Below are positions 32,466 to 39,616 of a stretch of DNA of 64,000 nucleotides, in pieces. The translations under genes and the position numbers were made by a program. Position 1 is the stretch's first letter. Each line of letters begins with the position of its first letter. Origin of the DNA: JBFMCC01 sp034435275 (GTDB lineage: Bacteria; Chloroflexota; Anaerolineae; Anaerolineales; Villigracilaceae); contig DAOTXP010000149.1 of assembly GCA_034435275.1 (NCBI GenBank), positions 1-64,000 on the forward strand. Direction: 5' to 3'. The notes below the pieces were generated by a model. The model did not search any database. It worked only from the letters and a program-made list of their open reading frames with translations, and was not told the origin of the DNA.

Positions 32466-33371
32466 GTGCCTGATTTTTTCCGCAAGTTGTTTCGCAAATT
32501 GTTTGGCGCAGAGCCAGCGACAGATAACGTGACCACCGCACCTCTTTCAGAGAAACAGGTTGAGGCGATCGTCCACGGCCAAAACATCCGTTACGAATTA
32601 CAGCAATTGGTCTCGGGTACGGGGCAATCGGTGGGGAAGCAGCGCGAGTTGAACGAGGACAGCCTGCTTGCCATTACGGCCACTCTGGCAGGCCATAACA
32701 GCAATATTCCCTTCGGCTTGTACGTGGTGGCGGACGGCATGGGCGGGCATCAATACGGCGAAGTCGCCAGCAACGCCGCAGTCCGTACCGTGGCGGGACA
32801 TGTGATGAAAAAGTTCCATCCCTATCTCTTCAACCTGAAATCCGAACCGCTGGACGAGTCGCTTCAGGAGATCATGCTGACAGCCGTCAACGAATCCCAG
32901 CGCATCATCCAGCGCGAGGCGCCCGGCTCGGGCACCACCCTCACCGCCGCCCTCGTGCTCGGACAGCAGGTTACCATTGCACACGTGGGAGACAGCCGCG
33001 CCTACATGATCTACGGCGATGGACGCATCGAACCGATCACGCGCGACCATTCGCTGGTCAAGCGCCTCGAGGAACTGGGACACATCACCCCGAGCGAAGC
33101 CGCCAACTATCCGCACAAAAACGTACTCTACCGCGCCTTGGGGCAGGGCGAACTGCTCGAACCAGACATATTTACAATTCCATTTCCCACTGCCGCCACG
33201 CTCATGTTATGCAGTGATGGACTATGGGGTGTGCTTGCCGAGCCGGATATTCAGCATGCCGTCCTGGAATCCCCCAACCTGCAACGCGCCTGCCAGAACC
33301 TGGTCACGGCCGCCAACGTTGCAGGCGGGCCGGACAATATCAGCGTGATTCTGGTACAGTTAATCGGGTAG
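32466..33371 (+). CDS. PP2C-family protein phosphatase
   Basis: A 301-residue metal-dependent Ser/Thr phosphatase. Motifs are RELNEDSLL, VVADGMGGHQYGEVAS, GSGTTLTAAL, VGDSRAYM, RDHSLVKRLEELGHI, CSDGLWGV and GGPDNISVI. An ~55-residue N-terminal extension precedes the domain (KLFRKLFGAEPA). The start is GTG at 32466 with AAGGAG upstream. Located 15 nt after the kinase, it is the natural partner that reverses its phosphorylation. Confidence 0.94.
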   Translation: MPDFFRKLFRKLFGAEPATDNVTTAPLSEKQVEAIVHGQNIRYELQQLVSGTGQSVGKQRELNEDSLLAITATLAGHNSNIPFGLYVVADGMGGHQYGEVASNAAVRTVAGHVMKKFHPYLFNLKSEPLDESLQEIMLTAVNESQRIIQREAPGSGTTLTAALVLGQQVTIAHVGDSRAYMIYGDGRIEPITRDHSLVKRLEELGHITPSEAANYPHKNVLYRALGQGELLEPDIFTIPFPTAATLMLCSDGLWGVLAEPDIQHAVLESPNLQRACQNLVTAANVAGGPDNISVILVQLIG

Positions 33372-33380
33372 AAAGGCAAT

Positions 33381-34847
33381 ATGTCGAACGCGCGGGATCA
33401 CTATGCTCTCCTCGGTGTTCTGCGAGACGCCTCGCAGGAGGAGATCAAACGCGCCTATTACGAGGCCGCCCGTCGCCTTCATCCCGACACGAATAAGTCA
33501 CCCGGCGAAACCGAATTCTTCCTCGACATCCAGCAGGCCTACGAAGTCCTCTCCAACCCGAAGCGCCGCGCCGAATACGATAAGACACTGCCCAAAGTGG
33601 ATGAACCGAACTTGCCGGTCAACGTCCAGATTCAATACAGCCGTCCCAACTTGGTGCGATTGAGAGAACCGCAATTAGTCTACGTTCAACTGGACATTCG
33701 TCCGCGCCAGCAGACGGACAAGATCCCCGCCCCGCCCTTGAACGTCTGCCTTGTTCTGGACCGTTCCACATCCATGAAAGACGCGAAGATGGACCTGCTC
33801 AAGGCCGCGGCCATCCAGGTGCTCAAAGGACTGCGCCCGGAAGACATCTTCAGTCTCGTCACCTTCAGCGACCGCGCCGACGTGGTCATCCCAGCCTCCT
33901 ACCGCGTGGATACCAAACGCCTCGAGTCGCAGATTCGCATGATCCAGCCCTCCGGCGCGACCGAACTGTACCAGGGGCTGGAAGCCGGACTGGAGCAGGT
34001 GCGCCGCAGCCGCGACCCCTCGCGACTCAACCATCTCATCCTGCTTACTGACGGACACACTTACGGAGATGAACAGCCCTGCCTCAACCTGGCGGCCGAG
34101 GCCGCCGCGCAGAACATTGGCATCAGCAGCATGGGAATCGGAGCCGACTGGAATGACGCCTTCCTCGACGAACTCGCCGGTCGCACAGGCAACACAAGCC
34201 AGTACATCGCCCGGCCCCAAGACATCCAGCGCTTTCTGGCTGAAAAATTCAATGAGCTGACCCGCGTCTTCTCGGAAGAGGTCACCCTCGATTACACCTC
34301 AACACCCGGAGCCGAGGCCGCCTACGCCTTCCGTCTCCAGCCGGAGACCGGCCCGCTCAAGATCGAAAACCCGCTCCATCTCGGCCCGATCCTGCAAGAC
34401 ACACATCTCAGCGTCCTGTTCGAATTCCTGATCCAGCCCGCCGCATTGGATACCGACTTGTTGCGAATTCTGGAAGGCAACCTGAAGATAGCCATTGCCG
34501 CGCGGCCCACGCCCCTGCCGCCCATGCGCCTCCAGTTTTCGCGGGACGTGGGGGCCGAAGCCGGCACGGACCCCCCGCCTGTCACCATTATCCAAGCGCT
34601 CTCCCGGTTGACGCTCTACCGTATGCAGGAACGCGCCCGCAACGAGGTCCAAGCCGGTGATTATGAAGGTGCCACCCGTTCCCTGAAAAATCTCGCCTCC
34701 CACCTGCTGGCACAGGGACATCAGGGCCTGGCCCACACCGTGATGCTCGAAATGGAAAATGTCCAGCGCCAGCAGGCCTTTTCGTTGAGCGGCGAAAAGG
34801 ATATAAAATATGGCACACGTGCCCTGATAATGACAGAAGGAATGTAA
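33381..34847 (+). CDS. J-domain and von Willebrand factor A fusion protein
   Basis: A 488-residue fusion. Residues 1-70 are a canonical J domain with the HPD motif (H34-P35-D36) and QAYEVLSNPKRRAEYD. Residues ~115-290 form a VWA domain with an intact metal site: D127-x-S129-x-S131 (DRSTSM), SGATELYQG and TDGHTYGDE. A beta-rich and helical C-terminal part (~300-488) follows. The J domain should stimulate an Hsp70 such as the DnaK encoded at 5965. VWA proteins in phosphorylation systems often act as scaffolds or regulators. The fusion is rare. It is third in the kinase operon, 9 nt after the phosphatase. Confidence 0.88.
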   Translation: MSNARDHYALLGVLRDASQEEIKRAYYEAARRLHPDTNKSPGETEFFLDIQQAYEVLSNPKRRAEYDKTLPKVDEPNLPVNVQIQYSRPNLVRLREPQLVYVQLDIRPRQQTDKIPAPPLNVCLVLDRSTSMKDAKMDLLKAAAIQVLKGLRPEDIFSLVTFSDRADVVIPASYRVDTKRLESQIRMIQPSGATELYQGLEAGLEQVRRSRDPSRLNHLILLTDGHTYGDEQPCLNLAAEAAAQNIGISSMGIGADWNDAFLDELAGRTGNTSQYIARPQDIQRFLAEKFNELTRVFSEEVTLDYTSTPGAEAAYAFRLQPETGPLKIENPLHLGPILQDTHLSVLFEFLIQPAALDTDLLRILEGNLKIAIAARPTPLPPMRLQFSRDVGAEAGTDPPPVTIIQALSRLTLYRMQERARNEVQAGDYEGATRSLKNLASHLLAQGHQGLAHTVMLEMENVQRQQAFSLSGEKDIKYGTRALIMTEGM

Positions 34848-34851
34848 CCCC

Positions 34852-35367
34852 ATGATCGTATGTACCAATTGCCAACACAAGAACCCGGATGGATCCATCT
34901 TTTGCAGCGTGTGCGGCGCGCAGTTGACTGGCTCCGATCTCACAACCCAAAACATTCGTACCGACCAGGTCAGGGAAATCCTGCGCGACGACTCGCGGGG
35001 GGCGCGCCCTCCCGTGGAAGCCTCCCCGACCGTCAACGCCTGGGCCTCCCTCCACCTCATGGAAAGCGGGCAGATCCTGCCTCTCACCGACCGCAACGAG
35101 TTCACGCTCGGCCGCGTCAGTGAGGGCCAGCCCATCATGCCCGACTTGGATCTCACTCCCTATCAGGCCTACGCCAACGGCGTCTCGCGCTTGCACGCGG
35201 TCGTCAAACGCGACAGCAAGCGCATTGTCATCATGGATCTGGGTTCGTCCAACGGGACCTACGTCAATGGCAAGCGCCTGACAGCTAACGTAGAGCGCCT
35301 GCTGAGTCATGGCGACGTGATCGCCCTCGGCAAACTCAAGATTCAGATTCTGATCAAGTCGCCTTAA
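34852..35367 (+). CDS. Zinc-ribbon and FHA-domain protein
   Basis: A 171-residue protein. A zinc ribbon (C4/C7 and C18/C21) starts it, followed by a linker (about 25-65). The FHA domain (about 70-171) has FTLGRVSEG, VSRLHAVVKRD and DLGSSNGTYVNGKRL, ending in HGDVIALGKL. FHA domains bind phosphothreonine, so this is the likely reader of the neighbouring kinase. It starts 4 nt after the J-VWA stop. Confidence 0.92.
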   Translation: MIVCTNCQHKNPDGSIFCSVCGAQLTGSDLTTQNIRTDQVREILRDDSRGARPPVEASPTVNAWASLHLMESGQILPLTDRNEFTLGRVSEGQPIMPDLDLTPYQAYANGVSRLHAVVKRDSKRIVIMDLGSSNGTYVNGKRLTANVERLLSHGDVIALGKLKIQILIKSP

Positions 35368-35382
35368 CCTTAGAAGGTTCTC

Positions 35383-35625
35383 ATGGCTCATTCGCTTATC
35401 CTGCACATCTCGAACGAGGAAGCGGTCCTGGGTGAGGTGGAGGAACTGCCGAAGTCCACGGACACGCTCATTACCATCAACAATCCGCGCCGCCGCGATG
35501 GGAAAGACCTGCACTACATCGAGGCCAACGTGACCACCGTCATCTTCCCGGTGAGCCGCATCAGTTTCATCGAGATCGTCAGCGGCGCAGAGGACGAACA
35601 CATCATCGGCTTCGTACGAGAGTAG
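35383..35625 (+). CDS. Small DUF6812-like protein
   Basis: An 80-residue soluble protein, predicted beta-rich, of unknown function (SLILHISNEEAVLGEVEEL, TVIFPVSRISFIEIV). It looks like small proteins that accompany FHA/kinase genes in related bacteria, often annotated DUF6812. AGAAGG precedes the start. It is embedded between the FHA gene and the response regulator, with 15 and 3 nt gaps. Confidence 0.7.
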   Translation: MAHSLILHISNEEAVLGEVEELPKSTDTLITINNPRRRDGKDLHYIEANVTTVIFPVSRISFIEIVSGAEDEHIIGFVRE

Positions 35626-35628
35626 GAA

Positions 35629-36348
35629 ATGCCTCAGGAATTCGACCGCCGCAAGATCCTCGTCGTAGATGACGAGGAGCGCATGGTGCGCTTCATCCGC
35701 ATGAACCTCGAGCACGACGGCTTCATCGTCAGCGAAGCCTTCAACGGCAAGCAGGCCATCGGCAAACTGCGTGATATCACGCCCGACCTGATCCTGCTGG
35801 ACGTGATGATGCCCGACCTGAACGGCTTCGAGGTACTCGAAACCATCCGCGAGATTTCAACCGTTCCCGTCATCATGCTGACCGCCAAGGGCGAAGAGGA
35901 TGACCGCGTACGCGGGCTCGAACTGGGCGCGGACGATTATGTAACCAAGCCGTTCAGCCCGCGCGAACTGGTCAGCCGCGTGAAAGCCGTCCTGCGCCGC
36001 ACAGAAGGCGCAAGCGGTTCCATGCACGACATCATCGAAGTGGATGACCGCCTCAAGATCGACTTTGACCGCCGCGAGATCTGGCTGGAGGGCAAGCTGG
36101 TGCAGTTGCGACCCACTGAATATCGCCTGCTTTATCACCTCGTCCAGAACGCGGGATGGGTGATCTCGCATGATCAGTTATTACAAAAGGTGTGGGGCTA
36201 TGAGTATCGCGACGAGCCGCATTACGTTCGGCTTTACATCAACTATCTGCGCCAGAAACTGGAGAAAGACCCTGCCAATCCAAAATACATCCTGACCGAG
36301 CGTGGTGTGGGTTATCGCTTTGTGGATTTCAAGAGGCAGAAAGAATAA
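35629..36348 (+). CDS. OmpR/PhoB-family response regulator
   Basis: A 239-residue two-component regulator. The receiver has acidic residues in VVDDEER, D58 as phospho-acceptor (LLDVMMPD) and K107 (YVTKPFS). The winged-helix domain begins near LQLRPTEYRLL, with RLYINYLRQKLEKDP and TERGVGYRF. No histidine kinase is adjacent; its partner may be elsewhere, or the operon's Ser/Thr kinase may regulate it (inference). It is the last gene of the cassette and is followed by a terminator. Confidence 0.93.
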   Translation: MPQEFDRRKILVVDDEERMVRFIRMNLEHDGFIVSEAFNGKQAIGKLRDITPDLILLDVMMPDLNGFEVLETIREISTVPVIMLTAKGEEDDRVRGLELGADDYVTKPFSPRELVSRVKAVLRRTEGASGSMHDIIEVDDRLKIDFDRREIWLEGKLVQLRPTEYRLLYHLVQNAGWVISHDQLLQKVWGYEYRDEPHYVRLYINYLRQKLEKDPANPKYILTERGVGYRFVDFKRQKE

Positions 36349-36390
36349 TCTTTCGGGACATCGCGGGTCAACTCCTACAAAATTTTTATG

Positions 36391-36424
36391 AAAGGCTTGC
36401 GTTTTTCTAACGCAGGCTTTTTAT
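36391..36424 (+). terminator. Terminator after response regulator
   Basis: AAAGGCTTGCGTT and AACGCAGGCTTTTT form an imperfect stem with a T-rich end, 43 nt after the stop codon. Confidence 0.6.
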
Positions 36425-36468
36425 ATTAAGGGCGAAATCCAATCTCTAATCAACATAAGGAGGTTGCC

Positions 36469-36912
36469 ATGTCTAATTTAATCCGTTGGGAGCCTGCCCG
36501 CGAAATGATGACCCTGCGCGAGGCGATGGATCGCCTCTTCGACGAAGCCTTCACCCGTCCGTTCGGCCTGACGGCCACAGCCACGGCCATGCCTGCCGTT
36601 GACATGTATCAGACCGACAACGAGGTCGTGGTGCGCGCCTCTGTTCCGGGCATGAAAGCCGAGGATGTGCAGATCAGTGTCACCGGCGAAGTGCTCACCC
36701 TGAAGGGCGAAGTCAGGCAGAAAGAAGAGACTCAGGAAAAGGCTTGGCATATCCGTGAACAGCGCTGGGGCGCGTTCGAACGCAGTCTCATGCTTCCAGT
36801 GGATGTGGTCGCTGACAAGGCCAGGGCCGAGTTCGAGAACGGCATTCTAACCATCACCCTGCCGAAGGCCGAGCAATCCCGCCCGAAGACGATCACCGTC
36901 AAGGCCAAGTAG
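36469..36912 (+). CDS. Small heat-shock protein Hsp20
   Basis: A 147-residue alpha-crystallin-domain chaperone that holds unfolding proteins for refolding by DnaK. It has the strand AVDMYQTDNEVVVRASVPGM, the core VLTLKGEV, GAFERSLMLPVDV and the strand GILTITLPK. A strong AAGGAGG ribosome-binding site precedes the ATG. It lies between two regulator genes and has its own end hairpins. No HrcA/CIRCE site was recognised. Confidence 0.95.
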   Translation: MSNLIRWEPAREMMTLREAMDRLFDEAFTRPFGLTATATAMPAVDMYQTDNEVVVRASVPGMKAEDVQISVTGEVLTLKGEVRQKEETQEKAWHIREQRWGAFERSLMLPVDVVADKARAEFENGILTITLPKAEQSRPKTITVKAK

Positions 36913-36924
36913 CCGCCCACAAAC

Positions 36925-36989
36925 GGGACCAGAACGATGGTCCCTCAAGATGCGAAACAGGGACACGCGAGTTCGCGCGTCCCTGTTTC
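36925..36989 (+). terminator. Two stem-loops after hsp20
   Basis: GGGACCA-gaacga-TGGTCCC (36925-36944) and a longer stem, GAAACAGGGAC...GTCCCTGTTTC (36954-36989). The T-run after the second is weak, so it may be a terminator or a mRNA-stabilising structure. Confidence 0.55.
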
Positions 36990-37017
36990 GTCTGTACTAT
37001 ATTGGACAAAGTTAGGG

Positions 37018-37023
37018 TAAAAT
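37018..37023 (+). promoter_or_regulatory. -10 box of NarL-type regulator gene
   Basis: TAAAAT ends 9 nt before the ATG at 37033. The transcript would have a leader of only two or three nucleotides; a weak upstream -35 is not convincing. Confidence 0.4.
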
Positions 37024-37032
37024 AGGCAAACC

Positions 37033-37692
37033 ATGCCAAAACAACGTATTATTCTTGTGGACGACCACGAAGTCGTCCGTCTGGGATTAAAATCCCTGCT
37101 GGAACGTCATCCACAGTTCGACATTGTCGGCGAGGCTAATTCCGCACGCGAGGCTCTCGAGCAAGTGAGCAACTTAAAGCCCGACGTGGTGGTGATGGAC
37201 ATCCGCCTGCCGGGCACTTCGGGCATCGAGGCTTGCGAGCAGATTACGACCGCGTATCCCAACATCAAGGTCATCATGCTTACCTCGTATGCCGAGGATG
37301 AGATGCTCTTCTCGGCCATCCGCGCCGGGGCTTCGGGGTACATTCTCAAGCAGATCGGTAGCGAGGACTTGGTGAAGGCACTCGAAGCGGTGGGGCGCGG
37401 CGAAGCCCTGCTTGATCCCGCAGTGACCCAGCGCGTCTTCCAGGAAGTGCGCCGCGCGGTGAAAGAGGAGGAGGCCTCGGCCTTCGCGCATCTCAGCCAG
37501 CAGGAGAAGCACGTGTTGTTGCTCGTCTCTGAAGGCAAGACCAACCGTGAGATTGCCAAGAACCTGTTCCTGGGCGAGGGCACGGTGCGGAACTACGTCT
37601 CGAGTATCCTCTCGAAACTGGGTGTCAACAACCGCGCCGAGGCGGCCGCGTACGCGGTGGAACACAACCTGCGCGAGTACATCACCACGTAA
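37033..37692 (+). CDS. NarL/LuxR-family response regulator
   Basis: A 219-residue regulator. The receiver has D10-D11, D56 as phospho-acceptor (VVMDIRLPG), ASGYILKQIG with switch lysine, and a short linker. The LuxR helix-turn-helix is at the C-terminus (LLVSEGKTNREIAKNLFLGEGTV..., then YVSSILSKLGVNNRAEAAAYA). No cognate kinase is adjacent. It is monocistronic and ends at a clear terminator. It resembles the DevR/LiaR group, which often mediates envelope or oxygen responses; the exact role is unknown. Confidence 0.93.
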   Translation: MPKQRIILVDDHEVVRLGLKSLLERHPQFDIVGEANSAREALEQVSNLKPDVVVMDIRLPGTSGIEACEQITTAYPNIKVIMLTSYAEDEMLFSAIRAGASGYILKQIGSEDLVKALEAVGRGEALLDPAVTQRVFQEVRRAVKEEEASAFAHLSQQEKHVLLLVSEGKTNREIAKNLFLGEGTVRNYVSSILSKLGVNNRAEAAAYAVEHNLREYITT

Positions 37693-37712
37693 TTCACACG
37701 AAGTGACGACGA

Positions 37713-37741
37713 GACTGTCCGAAATCGGGCAGTCTTTTTTT
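37713..37741 (+). terminator. Rho-independent terminator of NarL-type gene
   Basis: The stem GACTGTCCGA/CGGGCAGTC is followed by seven T, 20 nt after the stop. Confidence 0.85.
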
Positions 37742-38098
37742 GCCAAATGACCGCCAAAGGAAAGTTTCCAATGACCATGGATCGCTCTTTTATCGAACTC
37801 GACCGCGCTTCGAGGGGACGCATTCACGCGTGGGTCGAGCGCCCTGCACCGCGGCGAGCATCTGTGCCGCGTTGAAGAGTTAAGCCATGCTGCGTTACCT
37901 CACCTTTTGCGCGCCATTCACGTCGGCGGGCATACCGTCAAGATGGATCACTTGCGCGGACTCTTCGGGTCGCTGGGGTTTTCGGGTGTAGAGATCCTCA
38001 TCGCCTGCGGCTTTCCCATTCCTACATTGCAATCCCCCTTTCTTTTTGCTACAATCGGGTTGGCTTTTGAAAATCTTTCAACCAACTGAGGAGGAGAT
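37742..38098 (+). pseudogene. Possible decayed small gene
   Basis: A 357-bp gap with no intact gene. AAAGGAAAG precedes an ATG at 37771 that opens a short frame (34 residues, MTMDRSFIELDRASRGR...). It stops at 37875; a second frame (+1) stays open to ~38089. The first residues vaguely resemble the N-terminus of DinB-like proteins, so the stretch could be a frameshifted remnant. A simple intergenic spacer is equally possible. Confidence 0.3.
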
Positions 38099-39028
38099 AT
38101 GCCTGAAAACACGTGTTGTGTTTGCGGCAGGCCGGGCGTCCACGCCATCGGCTCGCGGTGGTTCTGTGAGGAGCACCATAAAACAGCCACTCACGAGCGG
38201 CGCAGTGCGTTCGGCTCGGTACTGGGCCTGATCGTGGCCCTGGTCATCTTTGTCGGAGTCGTATACGGGTTGGATACCGCGCTCCAGCCGGTCTTCACGG
38301 CTTCGACTCTGCTTTTAACGGGCGTCGTACTGGCGCTCGTACCGGCCGTTGTCTGGCTGGCGTTCTTCTACCAGCAGGACCGTCTCGAGCCGGAGCCGAA
38401 GGGCCACCTGTTCAGCGTGTTCGTGCTGGGCGCGCTGCTGGCCGCGGCGGTTGGTATTCCGCTGGTGGAGGACGTATTCAACGTTTCGAACTGGCTGTAT
38501 GCCGATACGATGACCACGATCCTGGGCGGAATCCTGGTGGTCGGTTTCGTGCAGGAATTCCTGAAATACGCCGCGGTGCGTTACAGCGTCTATCATTCGA
38601 GCGAATTCGATGAAGCCACCGACGGTGTGGTCTACGCCACGGCCGCGGGCCTCGGTTACGCTACCGTCCTGAACGTCATGTTCGTGGTGGACAACGGCGG
38701 CGTGGACTTGGGCGCGGCTGTCATCTACATGGCGGTCGCCGCCATGGCGCAGGCCAGTTTCGCGGGCATCACCGGTTATTTCCTCGGCCGCGCCAAGTTC
38801 GAAAGCGAGCCGCTGTGGTGGATGCCGCTCGGCCTCACCCTGTCAGCCGCCGCGAACGGCCTGTTCACGTGGGCGCGCGGCGAGGTCACGCGCGGAGGCG
38901 GCACGTTATCCAGCGGGCCCAATCCCTGGCTGGGACTCGTCCTGGCCGGCACGGTGGCGGTCGTCACGCTCGGCGTCATCCTGGCGCTGGTGCGCCGCAA
39001 CATCAAGTCCGCGCTGGCGGCGAAATAG
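38099..39028 (+). CDS. PrsW-like multi-pass membrane protein with N-terminal zinc-finger motif
   Basis: A 309-residue protein. It begins with a small Cys/His cluster (CCVCGRPG, WFCEEHH) that may bind zinc. About eight membrane helices follow, with PrsW-family features: LAFFYQQDRLEPEP, VVGFVQEFLKYAAVRY, and FDEATDGVVYATAAGLGYA. PrsW proteases normally have a Glu-Glu pair and a later histidine. Here the pair reads Q152-E153 and the histidine position seems to be Gln (MAQASFAGITGY), so it may be inactive. A GAGGAGG-type ribosome-binding site is present. First gene of a three-gene operon. Confidence 0.78.
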   Translation: MPENTCCVCGRPGVHAIGSRWFCEEHHKTATHERRSAFGSVLGLIVALVIFVGVVYGLDTALQPVFTASTLLLTGVVLALVPAVVWLAFFYQQDRLEPEPKGHLFSVFVLGALLAAAVGIPLVEDVFNVSNWLYADTMTTILGGILVVGFVQEFLKYAAVRYSVYHSSEFDEATDGVVYATAAGLGYATVLNVMFVVDNGGVDLGAAVIYMAVAAMAQASFAGITGYFLGRAKFESEPLWWMPLGLTLSAAANGLFTWARGEVTRGGGTLSSGPNPWLGLVLAGTVAVVTLGVILALVRRNIKSALAAK

Positions 39029-39037
39029 GAGGCGGAT

Positions 39038-39607
39038 ATGAATACCAAACCATCTCTCGGCGACCGTTACGCCGAATGGACCGTCATCGTCGTCACCGTC
39101 GTCGCGTTGCTCGCGGGCTGGTTCGTGATGAGCGGCGTGGTGAATCGCACGATCCCGTTCGAATCGGACGGCGTTTCCGCCGCGTCCCCGGCCGGCTGGA
39201 AGGAATCCAAGCCTGCCGAGGGCGAACTGTTGAACGTGCATGAACTCGGCTCGGCCGGTTACGAGACGACCTACATCATCTCGAAACTCCCCGTGCCGCA
39301 GGACGGCGGGGCCGGCACCATCGCTTCGCTCCTGACCCTGGAACGGGCCACCGCTTTGACGGGCTACCGCGTCCTCGGCCAGCGCGAGGTGACCATGAAC
39401 GGCCGCGAGGCGCTCGAAGTCTCGTACGTTTACATCGAATCCAATCCCGATCTCACCCATGCGGAAATTCCCGCCGTGGTGCGCGGGCTGGATTACATAT
39501 TCGTCAGCGACGGGAACGCGGTCATCGCCACATATCACGCCGACCAGTCCGATTACGAGGGCGGGCTGGATCGCTTCTATCGTTTCGTCGAATCGATCAG
39601 GTTCTAG
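39038..39607 (+). CDS. Single-pass membrane protein of unknown function
   Basis: A 189-residue protein with an N-terminal helix (WTVIVVTVVALLAGWFVM) and an external domain resembling PsbP/DUF1795 folds (SPAGWKESKP, VYIESNPDLTHAEIPAVV, YIFVSDGNAVIATYHAD). No enzyme motif. It has GGAGG before the start and lies 9 nt after the PrsW-like gene and 9 nt before the protease gene, so it is probably their partner. Confidence 0.75.
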   Translation: MNTKPSLGDRYAEWTVIVVTVVALLAGWFVMSGVVNRTIPFESDGVSAASPAGWKESKPAEGELLNVHELGSAGYETTYIISKLPVPQDGGAGTIASLLTLERATALTGYRVLGQREVTMNGREALEVSYVYIESNPDLTHAEIPAVVRGLDYIFVSDGNAVIATYHADQSDYEGGLDRFYRFVESIRF

Positions 39608-39616
39608 GAGGCAGAC

